DNA of 64,000 nt from Bacteroidaceae bacterium (GTDB taxonomy: Bacteria > Bacteroidota > Bacteroidia > Bacteroidales > Bacteroidaceae), in the NCBI GenBank assembly GCA_017560945.1, contig JAFZDY010000007.1, positions 85,405 through 149,404 of the forward strand, written 5' to 3'. This document shows positions 53,110-62,319 of this stretch, one piece after another. The notes below the pieces were generated by a model. That model had not been told where the DNA came from and did no database searches. It worked only from the letters and a program-made list of their open reading frames with translations. How positions within the stretch are numbered: the first letter of the stretch is position 1; each line of letters opens with the position of its first letter. A program made the translations under genes and the position numbers.

Positions 53110-56070
53110 ATGCTTAGCAAGTATAAACTTAATCAACTCTACTTTAAGGATACGTCGTTTGCCAACCTGATGACGCGACGTATCTTTAACGTACTTCTCA
53201 TCGCAAACCCCTACGATGCCTTCATGCTGGAGGACGATGGACGTGTGGATGAGAAGATTTTCAACGAGTATATGAATCTGAGCCTGCGTTATCCTCCGCG
53301 CTTTACTCAAGCTTCTACCATGGAGGAGGCTCAGCAGAAGTTGGAGACCACGAAGTTCGATCTCGTTATCTGTATGCCGGGTACTGACAATAACGATGCG
53401 TTCGACATTGCCCGTAGTATCAAACAACAATATCGCGACATTCCCATTGTGGTTCTCACTCCCTTCTCCCATGGTATCACTAAGCGTATGGAGAATGAGG
53501 ACCTCAGCATCTTCGAGTATGTCTTCTGTTGGTTGGGAAATACCGACTTGCTGCTCTCTATCATCAAACTCATTGAAGATAAAATGAATCTGGAGCACGA
53601 TGTTAACGAAGTGGGTGTACAGATGATACTCCTTGTGGAGGACTCCATCCGCTTCTACTCCTCTGTACTCCCCAACTTGTACAAGTTTGTGCTCCGCCAG
53701 AGCCAGGTCTTCGCTACTGAGGCACTGAATGCGCACCAACGTACTCTGCGTATGCGTGGACGACCCAAAATTGTCCTTGCCCGTAGTTATGAGGAGGCTA
53801 TGGCTCTATATGACAAATATTCCTCTAACATGTTGGGTGTCATTACCGATGCACGATTTCCTCGCGAGGGCGAGACTGACCCCCATGCTGGCATACGCTT
53901 GATAGAGGAGATACGCAAGCGTGACGAATACCTCCCTCTCATCCTTCAGTCGGCCGAGAGTGAAAACAAACTCGAAGCCTTTCGTCTTGGGGTCAGTTTC
54001 GTGGACAAGAACTCCAAGAAAATGGACGTGGACTTGCGCGAGACCGTGTCGGACAATTTCGGATTCGGAGACTTTGTCTTTCGTGATCCACACACAGGGG
54101 AAGAGGTGCTACGCATTCACAACCTTAAGGAGTTGCAGGAGAATATCTTCACCATTCCCCACGAACTCCTGTTGCACCATATTAGTCGCAACCATGTGAG
54201 CCGTTGGCTTTACTCACGAGCCATGTTCCCCGTGGCCGAATTCTTGAAGCAAATCACATGGAAGTCGCTCGACGATGTAGATGCACATCGTCAAATTATC
54301 TTCGAGGCTATCGTTAAGTATCGTAAGATGAAGAATCAAGGTGTAGTTGCTATCTTCCAACGCGATAGGTTCGACCGTTACTCTAACTTTGCTCGCATAG
54401 GTGAGGGGTCACTTGGAGGTAAGGGACGCGGACTTGCATTTATCGACAATATGGTGATGCGTCATGAGGAGTTTGAAGAGTTTGATACAGCCCATGTGGA
54501 GATACCCAAGACGGTAGTCCTTTGTACCGACATCTTCGACGAGTTCATGGATACCAATAATCTCTATCAGATAGCACTCAGTAATGCGAGCGACGAGGAG
54601 ATTCTTCGCCATTTCCTACGTGCCAAATTGCCCGACAGATTGGTGGAGGATTTCTTTGCCTTTTTTGATGTAGTGAAGTCTCCCATTGCCATCCGTTCAT
54701 CTAGCCTGTTGGAGGATTCCCACTATCAACCTTTTGCTGGCATATATTCTACATACATGATACCTTGTCTTGAGGATAAGTACGAGATGCTTCGTATGTT
54801 GAGCGATGCCATCAAGGGAGTGTATGCATCCGTCTATTATCACGATAGTAAGGCATATATGCAAGCCACTAGTAACGTGATTGACCAAGAGAAGATGGCT
54901 GTCATCCTACAAGAGGTGGTGGGTACACAGTATGGTGACCGTTTCTATCCCAATATCTCTGGTGTGGCACGTTCGCTTAACTATTACCCCATTGGTGAAG
55001 AGAAAGCCGAGGAAGGAACCGTTAGTCTTGCATTGGGATTGGGTAAATATATTGTGGATGGAGGTCTCACTTTGCGTTTTTGTCCTTACCACCCTCATCA
55101 AGTGTTGCAGACAAGCGAGATGGAGATAGCCTTACGCGAGACACAGACACAATTCTATGCACTCGATATGAAGAATGTGGGTGACAAATTCTCGATAGAC
55201 GATGGATTTAACTTGCTAAAACTCCACGTTAGGGAGGCTGAGGCAGATGGGGCACTCAACTACATCGCGTCCACCTATGATCCTTACGATATGGTCATTC
55301 ATGATGGTATTTATCCGGGGGGTCGTAAGTTGGTAACTTTTGCCAATATCCTCCAGCACGATGCCTTCCCTTTAGCTAAGATTCTCCAGTTGGCACAGAC
55401 GTATGGCCAATCCGAGATGCGTCGTCCTGTAGAGATTGAGTTTGCAGTGAAGTTGAATCCCGACAAGACGGGAACCTTCTATCTGTTACAGATACGCCCC
55501 ATTGTAGATAGTAAAGAAATGCTTGACGAAGACCTTACTCAAGTAAAGGACGAGGAGACTATCTTGAGATCGTATAATTCATTGGGACATGGCGTTGTCA
55601 ACGACATACAGGATGTCGTCTATGTAAAGACTGAGGGATATTCTGCATCCAATAATCAACTGATAGCTTATGATATAGAGCAACTGAATCGTCGTTTTTT
55701 GGACGAGGGAAAGAATTATGTATTAGTGGGCCCTGGTCGTTGGGGAAGTAGCGATACTTGGTTGGGTATTCCGGTCAAGTGGCCTCACATATCTGCAGCT
55801 CGTGTCATTGTGGAAGCTGGCTTGACTAACTATAGAGTAGATCCTAGTCAGGGAACACACTTCTTCCAAAATCTTACCTCCTTTGGTGTTGGATATTTCA
55901 CCATCAATGCCTATTGTAACGATGGAGTGTATGATCAGTCCCTCCTCGATTCTATGCCTGCCGTAGAGGAAACACGTTTCCTACGTCATGTGCATTTTGA
56001 TAAACCTTTGGTCGTAAAGATGGATGGAAAGCGAAACTTGGGAGTAGTGATGAAGCCAAGTGACGATTGA
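53110..56070 (+). CDS. Two receiver-like domains fused to a PEP/pyruvate dikinase ATP-grasp domain
   Basis: 986 residues. Residues 20-155 look like a degenerate receiver: the phospho-Asp position reads FDLVICMPG, with no Asp. Residues 168-305 form an apparently complete receiver with VEDS (about 175), Asp about 247 in ITDARFPR, and Lys about 300 in FVDKNS. Residues 430-830 match the PPDK/PEP-synthase N-terminal ATP-grasp domain (GEGSLGGKGRGLAF; AIRSSSLLEDSHYQPFAGIY). The phosphohistidine domain and PEP-binding barrel of PEP synthase are absent, replaced by a conserved-looking tail (VLVGPGRWGSSDTWLGIPV). No histidine kinase is nearby. Enzymatic activity is unknown; regulated phosphotransfer is the simplest guess. 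Confidence 0.8.
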   Translation: MLSKYKLNQLYFKDTSFANLMTRRIFNVLLIANPYDAFMLEDDGRVDEKIFNEYMNLSLRYPPRFTQASTMEEAQQKLETTKFDLVICMPGTDNNDAFDIARSIKQQYRDIPIVVLTPFSHGITKRMENEDLSIFEYVFCWLGNTDLLLSIIKLIEDKMNLEHDVNEVGVQMILLVEDSIRFYSSVLPNLYKFVLRQSQVFATEALNAHQRTLRMRGRPKIVLARSYEEAMALYDKYSSNMLGVITDARFPREGETDPHAGIRLIEEIRKRDEYLPLILQSAESENKLEAFRLGVSFVDKNSKKMDVDLRETVSDNFGFGDFVFRDPHTGEEVLRIHNLKELQENIFTIPHELLLHHISRNHVSRWLYSRAMFPVAEFLKQITWKSLDDVDAHRQIIFEAIVKYRKMKNQGVVAIFQRDRFDRYSNFARIGEGSLGGKGRGLAFIDNMVMRHEEFEEFDTAHVEIPKTVVLCTDIFDEFMDTNNLYQIALSNASDEEILRHFLRAKLPDRLVEDFFAFFDVVKSPIAIRSSSLLEDSHYQPFAGIYSTYMIPCLEDKYEMLRMLSDAIKGVYASVYYHDSKAYMQATSNVIDQEKMAVILQEVVGTQYGDRFYPNISGVARSLNYYPIGEEKAEEGTVSLALGLGKYIVDGGLTLRFCPYHPHQVLQTSEMEIALRETQTQFYALDMKNVGDKFSIDDGFNLLKLHVREAEADGALNYIASTYDPYDMVIHDGIYPGGRKLVTFANILQHDAFPLAKILQLAQTYGQSEMRRPVEIEFAVKLNPDKTGTFYLLQIRPIVDSKEMLDEDLTQVKDEETILRSYNSLGHGVVNDIQDVVYVKTEGYSASNNQLIAYDIEQLNRRFLDEGKNYVLVGPGRWGSSDTWLGIPVKWPHISAARVIVEAGLTNYRVDPSQGTHFFQNLTSFGVGYFTINAYCNDGVYDQSLLDSMPAVEETRFLRHVHFDKPLVVKMDGKRNLGVVMKPSDD

Positions 56071-56120
56071 ATATCATACTATACTATCCTTTAAACAGGT
56101 GTACTATTAGTATCGATGAA

Positions 56121-56160
56121 AAAAAAGGTGGTGGATGTAAGCACATCCACCACCTTTTTT
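56121..56160. terminator. Bidirectional terminator between convergent genes
   Basis: A perfect 12-bp stem (GGTGGTGGATGT, 56127-56138; ACATCCACCACC, 56143-56154) with an AAGC loop is preceded by at least six A and followed by T6, serving the receiver/ATP-grasp gene and the DUF3332 gene. Confidence 0.93.
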
Positions 56161-56178
56161 AATATACGTATGAGTTGA

Positions 56179-56733
56179 TTATCTCATTGCAAATTCGAAA
56201 GTCTGAGCAGAAGCAGCCTGACGAGCAGCCATCATACCTGCATTGTCCAATGATACTTGCATATAAGAACCATTCTGCAAATTCATATTTACAGTTCCGT
56301 CATTATTGATGCTAAGCAATTCAATAGCCTCGTTTCCGTTCATTACACTCCAACTTTGTGCTTCAGTGTCGAACTTCAAAGTCATCTCTTGACCTGCCTC
56401 GTTGGTAATGGTATATCCGTCAACATTTGTCTGTACCAAATATTCGCCACTTTCGCCCTTTACCTTCTTTACATCACCTGCGTTAGCTACGGGATTATCG
56501 CCAGTCCAGAACTCAATACTATTAAATACTACATTGTCCACAAAGTAACAAATTTCGTAGATGGGCACAATGCACATGGCCAAATAAACTACTTCGTTGA
56601 TGAACTTGTTGTCTGTAAGATTTTCGTTCCAATCTTTTACTGTGTTGAACAACGCGAATGAACCGATACAAGATGAAAACATCATACTACCGCACAACAA
56701 TGCGCACATAGCGCTAACTTTGAACTTTTTCAT
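56179..56733 (-). CDS. DUF3332-type lipoprotein
   Basis: 184 residues from the start at 56733. The longer frame begins inside the promoter and is rejected. A signal peptide ends at FSSC (lipobox). The mature protein has the DUF3332 layout: GSFALFNTVKDWN, NEVVYLAMCIVPIYEICYFVDNVVFNSIEFWTG (one or two hydrophobic stretches), then a beta-rich C-terminal half with EMTLKFD and NGSYMQVSL. Function unknown. Confidence 0.85.
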   Translation of the reverse strand: MKKFKVSAMCALLCGSMMFSSCIGSFALFNTVKDWNENLTDNKFINEVVYLAMCIVPIYEICYFVDNVVFNSIEFWTGDNPVANAGDVKKVKGESGEYLVQTNVDGYTITNEAGQEMTLKFDTEAQSWSVMNGNEAIELLSINNDGTVNMNLQNGSYMQVSLDNAGMMAARQAASAQTFEFAMR

Positions 56734-56778
56734 AACTGCTTTTCTTTTTATTTGGTTAATAAATAAGTATTCTGCTGA

Positions 56779-56809
56779 CAAAGGTACGTATTATTTCTTA
56801 ATTTGCAAG
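56779..56809 (-). promoter_or_regulatory. Promoter of the DUF3332 gene
   Basis: Minus-strand TACCTTTG (plus CAAAGGTA, 56779-56786) with CTTG at 19 bases (plus CAAG, 56806-56809). Confidence 0.65.
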
Positions 56810-56833
56810 CAAATTTCTTAAAATCTTCTTATT

Positions 56834-58201
56834 TTACTTAATATTTGCTTCTTCGAGTCCGTATCCCTTTCGTTTGTCTTCCTTTTTAAGAGCAAAGGCC
56901 AATGCCAATGCAACAATACCAAAGGCTGCAAACACACACATAGGTAGTGTATAGTCATATTGGATAAATGTCTGCCCATCAACCACACGTTCTCCATCTA
57001 TACAATATTTGTTAAGCAACCAACCGATGAGCAGGGGTACAAAGCCGAGGCCGATATTCTGAACCCAGAAAATGAGTGCATAAGCAGAACCAAGCAACTT
57101 TTCAGGAATGATTTTGGGGACACTGGGCCACATAGCAGAGGGAACCAATGAGAATGCGATACCTAACATGATGGCGATGAAAGCGGCAAACCACCAGAAA
57201 TTCAATATCGGCAAAGCAAATAATACGTGTACCATAATGAGCATGGCAGAACCTATAATCATGATGGTGGCTCCCTTTCCGTGCTTGTCGTAGATGCTAC
57301 CGAAGAGAGGGGTCATGATGAGGTTACCCATGGGGATGAGTGCAGGAATCCATCCTGCCCATTCGTTTGCCATTCCATATTTGTTCTCCATCAATGAGGT
57401 GGCGTACTTCATGAAGGGGAATACGGCAGAATAAAACATCAGGCAGAGCAAGGCTATCAACCAGAAGCCCTTGTTGCTGACAATGGCTTTTAGGTCGGAA
57501 ATGTGGAAGGTGTCATCCTCTCCTTGTTCAGCAGTAATCTGCTTGTCCAATTTTGCGTCCATTACACAGAATACCATGTAGGCCATCAATCCTATACCTA
57601 ATAATATGAGGGCAAACAATAGAGGAGCTGACATGCTGAAATTCTTAACGATGAGCGGGCTTACAATCATAGCTAAAGCAGTACCCAATCGTGCAACTGC
57701 TACTTGAGCACCCATGGCCAAAGCCATTTCCTTGCCTTTGAACCACTTGGCAATGACCTTGGTTACCGTGATTCCGCAATTCTCTGTTCCTACGGCAAAA
57801 ATGGCGTAACCCAAACTTGCCATAAATACTTGTGTGCGAATGCCGAAAATGGTGCCAGCTTCAGGGGTAGGAGAGATGTACTCTACTGCGTAGTATTTGA
57901 TGAAAGCACCCACCACCATCAGGGCACAGGTCATAATACCTGTGAATCGTACGCCTAACTTATCCAAGATGATACCACCAAAGATAAGCATCAGTAGGAA
58001 TACATTGAACCAACAGTAGGCCCAGTTGAAGATTCCGAAGTCGGAACTTGACCAACCCATTTCTACTTCCAACATTGTCATCAGGGGTGACATGGCATCG
58101 GTGAGGAAGTATCCCCACATCATCGTGAACGACACGATTACGAGAGCAGTCCAACGCGCGGCCTTGGAGTCTCTCAATGTTTTTTTAACTAATTCTGTCA
58201 T
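56834..58201 (-). CDS. Major facilitator superfamily transporter
   Basis: 455 residues with twelve predicted membrane segments and a central cytoplasmic loop near 215-240. MFS loop motif (GGIILDKLGVRFTG, about 76-89) and its partial repeat in the second half (GSIYDKHGKGA, about 300) are present. No substrate motif was recognised; nearest-looking relatives are generic anion/sugar or oxalate/formate-type porters. Transcribed alone from a promoter about 170 bases upstream. Confidence 0.88.
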   Translation of the reverse strand: MTELVKKTLRDSKAARWTALVIVSFTMMWGYFLTDAMSPLMTMLEVEMGWSSSDFGIFNWAYCWFNVFLLMLIFGGIILDKLGVRFTGIMTCALMVVGAFIKYYAVEYISPTPEAGTIFGIRTQVFMASLGYAIFAVGTENCGITVTKVIAKWFKGKEMALAMGAQVAVARLGTALAMIVSPLIVKNFSMSAPLLFALILLGIGLMAYMVFCVMDAKLDKQITAEQGEDDTFHISDLKAIVSNKGFWLIALLCLMFYSAVFPFMKYATSLMENKYGMANEWAGWIPALIPMGNLIMTPLFGSIYDKHGKGATIMIIGSAMLIMVHVLFALPILNFWWFAAFIAIMLGIAFSLVPSAMWPSVPKIIPEKLLGSAYALIFWVQNIGLGFVPLLIGWLLNKYCIDGERVVDGQTFIQYDYTLPMCVFAAFGIVALALAFALKKEDKRKGYGLEEANIK

Positions 58202-58378
58202 TTTTTTATTGAGTTTTTATTGTTGAATATTATATCCCTTTTGCAATTATCCGTTCTTCATGCTTGCTTGTTCTTTGTCATACTGACGACAAAAGACGAA
58301 AATACAGAAACGTATTTCTTAAAGAAACTACTCGGCGTATTATGCGGATATTCTCTGATTTTTTCTCTCTTTCTTGCG

Positions 58379-58409
58379 CAAAGATAGTATAGAGCCTCGG
58401 AATATCAAA
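58379..58409 (-). promoter_or_regulatory. Promoter of the MFS transporter gene
   Basis: Minus-strand TTTG, 19 bases, TATCTTTG (plus CAAAGATA 58379-58386 and CAAA 58406-58409), a perfect match to the consensus. Confidence 0.78.
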
Positions 58410-58446
58410 GACATATGCTTAAAAATAAGACTTTTTTCTTGAAATA

Positions 58447-58478
58447 TTTGTCAGATATAAATAAAAGCAGTACCTTTG
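58447..58478 (+). promoter_or_regulatory. Promoter of rpmE2
   Basis: TTTG (58447-58450), 20 bases, TACCTTTG (58471-58478); a perfect consensus with an 80-base leader. Confidence 0.82.
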
Positions 58479-58561
58479 CGCCCTGAATTGACAGACCATT
58501 ACACATTATTGTTACCAGCAATAAGTAAAAGCATATAATAATTAAAAAAGAAAATATAGAA

Positions 58562-58816
58562 ATGAAAAAAGGTATTCATCCTGAAAATTATCGTCCCGTA
58601 GTATTCAAGGATATGTCTAACGGCGATATGTTTTTGACTCGTTCAACTTGTAAGACTTCTGAAACAATTGAGTTCGAAGGTGAAACTTACCCTGTAGTCA
58701 AGGTCGAAATTTCAAGTAGTTCACACCCCTTCTTCACTGGTAAGTCTAAGTTGGTTGACACTGCTGGACGTGTGGATAAGTTCATGAGCCGCTACGGTAA
58801 CGCTCGTAAGAAGTAA
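58562..58816 (+). CDS. rpmE2: Ribosomal protein bL31 type B
   Basis: 84 residues. [20 protein letters not shown], the [10 protein letters not shown] motif and the C-terminal [11 protein letters not shown] segment identify bL31. The zinc-binding CxxC pair of type A L31 is missing, so it is the zinc-independent type B paralogue. Strong promoter and terminator make it a single-gene unit, with favoured codons typical of ribosomal proteins. Confidence 0.96.
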   Translation: MKKGIHPENYRPVVFKDMSNGDMFLTRSTCKTSETIEFEGETYPVVKVEISSSSHPFFTGKSKLVDTAGRVDKFMSRYGNARKK

Positions 58817-58847
58817 GAAGAAATATCGAAAAAAGTTCTTATTGATA

Positions 58848-58893
58848 AACAACGGAGGATGCATTCATAAAAATGTATCCTCCGTTGTTTTTG
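58848..58893 (+). terminator. Terminator of rpmE2
   Basis: AACAACGGAGGAT (58848-58860) pairs exactly with ATCCTCCGTTGTT (58877-58889), followed by TTTG. Confidence 0.9.
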
Positions 58894-59026
58894 TAATCTC
58901 TCCCTCATTACTGAACTTATTTGTGAGTTCTTCCTCCAATTTTGGAGTCATAAAAAATGGTGGGTAGAGAAAAAAAACGTATCTTCGCAGCGAATATTTT
59001 TTTAAAGACTTAAGAAAAAGTTTTTT

Positions 59027-60043
59027 ATGGCACGTGAAAAAATAAGCATCGCTTTGATGGGTATATTGATGGCGACTTTGTTTGTTGTCAATTTGTTTGT
59101 GGGATCTGTTGAAATCCCACTCAAGGATGTGTGGAACGTGCTTTGTGGAGAAGGTGATACTGTACGAGCATCGTGGCAATTCATCATATTGGAGAATCGC
59201 TTGCCTCAAGCTCTAACCGCATTGTTGTGCGGATCCGCATTGGCAGTAAGTGGATTGATGTTGCAGACGGTGTTTCGCAATCCCTTGGCTGGACCCTCTA
59301 TTTTAGGAATTGATTCAGGAGCAAGTTTGGGAGTAGCCTTGGTCATGTTGTTTTGTGGAGGGGGACTGATGGCTGGGAAAATGTTTCTTGGAGGTTTCCT
59401 TGCGGTGACGATTTCCGCATTCGTAGGTGCTATGGCCGTGATGGGGCTATTGTTGTTCTTTTCCACACTTCTCAAAAATGATGTGATGTTGCTGATAGTG
59501 GGTATCATGATTGGGTACATAGGTTCGTCGGTCATCTCATTGCTCAATTTCTTTTCCACGGCCGAGGGTGTACACTCATATATGGTATGGGGAATGGGTA
59601 GTTTTGGTGGTGTGTCTATGGCGCAGATACCTTGGTTTGCATTGATGGTGGTGGGAGGTATAGTGCTCTCTCTCTTGTTGGTAAAGCCCCTGAATGCCTT
59701 GTTGTTGGGATACCAGTATGCCGAGAATTTGGGTGTCAATATTCGACGAGTACGTATGTCCCTTCTGATTGCTACAGGCATACTATCCGCCTCTACCACT
59801 GCATTTTGTGGTCCTGTTTCATTCTTGGGGTTAGCAGTACCTCATATGGCTCGTTTGTTGCTACGTAAGGCCGATCATCGTTACTTGATGCCATTGTCGT
59901 TGCTTACTGGAGGAGCCGTGGCATTGTTGTGCAATCTCATTTGTGCATTACCTGGTGACAAGGGGTTGATTCCGCTGAGTGCAGTCACTCCGTTGTTGGG
60001 AGTACCAGTCATCCTCTACGTGCTATTACGTGGTAAGAAATAG
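59027..60043 (+). CDS. FecCD-family (BtuC-type) metal-chelate ABC permease
   Basis: 338 residues with about ten membrane segments. FecCD family marks: RLPQALTALLCGSALAVSG, QTVFRNPLAGPSILGIDSGASLG near 90, and GPVSFLGLAVPHMARLL near 265, the loop that contacts the ATPase. Transports iron-siderophore, heme or cobalamin in partnership with an ATPase and a binding protein; neither is adjacent, so they must be elsewhere. A TATCTTCG box at 58980-58987 may be its promoter. Confidence 0.9.
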   Translation: MAREKISIALMGILMATLFVVNLFVGSVEIPLKDVWNVLCGEGDTVRASWQFIILENRLPQALTALLCGSALAVSGLMLQTVFRNPLAGPSILGIDSGASLGVALVMLFCGGGLMAGKMFLGGFLAVTISAFVGAMAVMGLLLFFSTLLKNDVMLLIVGIMIGYIGSSVISLLNFFSTAEGVHSYMVWGMGSFGGVSMAQIPWFALMVVGGIVLSLLLVKPLNALLLGYQYAENLGVNIRRVRMSLLIATGILSASTTAFCGPVSFLGLAVPHMARLLLRKADHRYLMPLSLLTGGAVALLCNLICALPGDKGLIPLSAVTPLLGVPVILYVLLRGKK

Positions 60044-60084
60044 TGTGTATAAAATCGTTAGATAAAAATCAAAATAGGTAGAAT

Positions 60085-61326
60085 ATGCAGACTCTTACAC
60101 TCCTTGAACTGAACGGTATAGTACGTCAGTCGCTCCTCCATGCTTTGCCCGATGAATATTGGGTACAGGCCGAATTGAGTGATGTGCGTGTGAATCCTGC
60201 AGGGCATTGTTATGTAGAGTTTGTTCAGAAAGATGCACGTAACCACACCTTGGTTGCCAAGGCTCGTGGTACGGTGTGGGGTAATGTGTTTCGCTTGCTC
60301 CGTCCTTATTTCGAGCGAGAGACAGGGCAACCTTTTGTGGCGGGTATAAAAGTGTTGGTGAAGGTCAGGGTCGAGTTTCATGAGTTGTATGGCTATTCGC
60401 TCACAATTGTGGATATTGACCCCTCATACACGGTGGGCGATATGGTTCGTCGTCGTCGTGAAATACTTCGTCAATTGGAGGAAGAGGGTGTGATTAACCT
60501 GAATAAGGAATTGACATTGTCCATTGCCCCCCAACGTGTGGCCATCATATCCTCCTCTACTGCTGCTGGATACGATGATTTCTGTAATCAGTTGAGAAAC
60601 AATCCGTATGGTTTGCATTTTTCTACTGTATTGTTTCCTGCAGTGATGCAGGGTGACAAGGTAGAGGAATCCATATTGGATGTATTGGAACTCATTCAAT
60701 ACCGTTTGGATGAGTTCGACGTAGTAGTCATCATTCGTGGAGGAGGTGCAGTGAGCGACCTTTCCGGATTTGATACCTACCTGTTGGCTGCAGCTTGTGC
60801 TCAGTTCCCATTGCCCATCATTACAGGCATAGGCCACGAGCGGGATGATACAGTGTTGGACATGGTCGCAAATACTCGTGTGAAGACCCCCACGGCCGCG
60901 GCACAATACCTTATCAGTCGTGTGTACGACGCATCACTCAGGTTGGAGGAGTTGGCCGACACTTTGCGCAATCGTGTGATGAGCACATTGGACATGCAGA
61001 CACGTCGCTTGGCCGAGATTACACGCCAATTGCCCCACCTTGTCGCACTTCGATATATGCACGAGAAGAATTGTCACGATCGTCTGTGGCAACGTACAAT
61101 GTCTGCCCTTGCATTGACAATGGAGAGTCGTAAGAGCCAATTGCAATTGATTCACCAACGCACCAAGGCTTGCGACATAGAGCACATACTTTCCAAGGGA
61201 TTCAGCCTTGTGCTCAAGGGAGGGCGTGTCGTGACAGATTCCATGGATTTACATCAGGGAGATGCTATACACATCCGCATGGCTAAGGGGACAATCGTAT
61301 CCGAAGTAAAAACTATAGAGGAATAA
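60085..61326 (+). CDS. xseA: Exodeoxyribonuclease VII large subunit XseA
   Basis: 413 residues. The N-terminal OB-fold (TLLELNGIVRQSLLHALPDEYWVQAEL to about 100) and the catalytic core (RVAIISSSTAAGYDDFCNQL, VVIIRGGGAVSDLSGFD, GIGHERDDTVLDMVANTRVKTPTAAA) are intact, followed by a coiled coil. Degrades single-stranded DNA together with XseB. 5 bases before xseB. Confidence 0.95.
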   Translation: MQTLTLLELNGIVRQSLLHALPDEYWVQAELSDVRVNPAGHCYVEFVQKDARNHTLVAKARGTVWGNVFRLLRPYFERETGQPFVAGIKVLVKVRVEFHELYGYSLTIVDIDPSYTVGDMVRRRREILRQLEEEGVINLNKELTLSIAPQRVAIISSSTAAGYDDFCNQLRNNPYGLHFSTVLFPAVMQGDKVEESILDVLELIQYRLDEFDVVVIIRGGGAVSDLSGFDTYLLAAACAQFPLPIITGIGHERDDTVLDMVANTRVKTPTAAAQYLISRVYDASLRLEELADTLRNRVMSTLDMQTRRLAEITRQLPHLVALRYMHEKNCHDRLWQRTMSALALTMESRKSQLQLIHQRTKACDIEHILSKGFSLVLKGGRVVTDSMDLHQGDAIHIRMAKGTIVSEVKTIEE

Positions 61327-61331
61327 AATAT

Positions 61332-61532
61332 ATGGCAAAAAAACGTACTTACGAAGAGATGATAGCCCGATTGGAGCAACTTGTATCCAGTATGGAGAAC
61401 AATGAATTGGGTATGGATCAGTTGTGCGATGCACTGGAGGAGGTGAAAACTCTGTTGGCACAGTGTCGCGAGAGACTCTACAAAACTGAAGAGAACGTAA
61501 AGAAGATATTGGAAGAAGACAAGGAATTATAA
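61332..61532 (+). CDS. xseB: Exodeoxyribonuclease VII small subunit XseB
   Basis: 66 residues, helical hairpin with TYEEMIARLEQLVSSMENNELGMD and a second helix to the end, as in XseB. Directly follows xseA. Confidence 0.93.
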   Translation: MAKKRTYEEMIARLEQLVSSMENNELGMDQLCDALEEVKTLLAQCRERLYKTEENVKKILEEDKEL

Positions 61533-61557
61533 CTTTTAAAAATAAGATAAACGAAAT

Positions 61558-62319
61558 ATGGAAAACAAAGAAATGACTCACCTTTTGATTGAAACATCCA
61601 AGGGAAATATCACGGTGAAACTCTACGATGAAACCCCTAAGCACCGAGACAATTTCATCAAGTTGGCTCAAGAAGGCTTCTACGAGGGCACGCTGTTCCA
61701 TCGTGTCATCAAGAATTTTATGATTCAAGGCGGTGACCCCGAGAGCAAGAATGCCCCTGCAGGAAAGATGTTAGGTACGGGCGATACAGGCTATACCATT
61801 CCCGCGGAGTTCGTCTATCCCCAGTATTTTCACAAGAAGGGTGTACTCTCTGCTGCACGTCAAGGCGATGAGGTGAACCCCGAGCGAAACTCATCGGGTT
61901 GCCAGTTCTACATTGTGACAGGCCAAGTCTATACCCCCTCTCAGTTGGATGGTATGGAAAAGCAACTCTCTCAGATGAAGTTGAAGAATGCTTTCGACAC
62001 ATTGGCTCGCCAACACATGAAGGAAATCTATAAAATGCGTAAGGCAAATGACATTGCAGGCCTGCAACAATTACAAGACCAATTGATAGCCGAAGCCCAA
62101 GCACAAGTGGCAGGCGAAGCACCGTTCAAGTTTACACCCGCACAGGTCGAAGCCTACACTACCATAGGTGGTACTCCCCACTTGGACAACCAGTACACCG
62201 TCTTTGGTGAAGTGACCGAGGGAATGGAAGTAGTCGATGCCATACAACAGGTAAAGACCAATCGAGCCGACCGTCCCGAGGAAGATGTTGTGATTCGCAA
62301 AGTAACCATATTGCAATGA
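61558..62319 (+). CDS. Cyclophilin-type peptidyl-prolyl isomerase with an internal helical insert
   Basis: 253 residues without a signal peptide, so probably cytoplasmic. Cyclophilin core: FHRVIKNFMIQGGDP (catalytic Arg and Phe), SSGCQFYIVTG, and HLDNQYTVFGEVTEGMEVVD near the C-terminus. Between the last two lies an extra segment of about 75 residues (about 122-198), mostly helical and charged (MKLKNAFDTLARQHMKEIY). Overlaps the next gene by ATGA. Confidence 0.93.
   Translation: MENKEMTHLLIETSKGNITVKLYDETPKHRDNFIKLAQEGFYEGTLFHRVIKNFMIQGGDPESKNAPAGKMLGTGDTGYTIPAEFVYPQYFHKKGVLSAARQGDEVNPERNSSGCQFYIVTGQVYTPSQLDGMEKQLSQMKLKNAFDTLARQHMKEIYKMRKANDIAGLQQLQDQLIAEAQAQVAGEAPFKFTPAQVEAYTTIGGTPHLDNQYTVFGEVTEGMEVVDAIQQVKTNRADRPEEDVVIRKVTILQ

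Larger units (their letters stand above)
58202..58561. other. Divergent promoter region between the MFS gene and rpmE2
   Basis: 360 bases without a gene. It holds the MFS promoter (58379-58409) and the rpmE2 promoter (58447-58478). The predicted MFS leader (about 58202-58372) is long, but no riboswitch fold was recognised in it. Confidence 0.6.

Noticed and set aside
56734-56781. Longer N-terminus for the DUF3332 protein
   Set aside because: The upstream ATG lies within the -7 box; the start at 56733 gives a proper lipoprotein signal.
58894-59026. Cobalamin or other riboswitch before the FecCD permease
   Set aside because: No conserved riboswitch box was recognised in the short upstream region.
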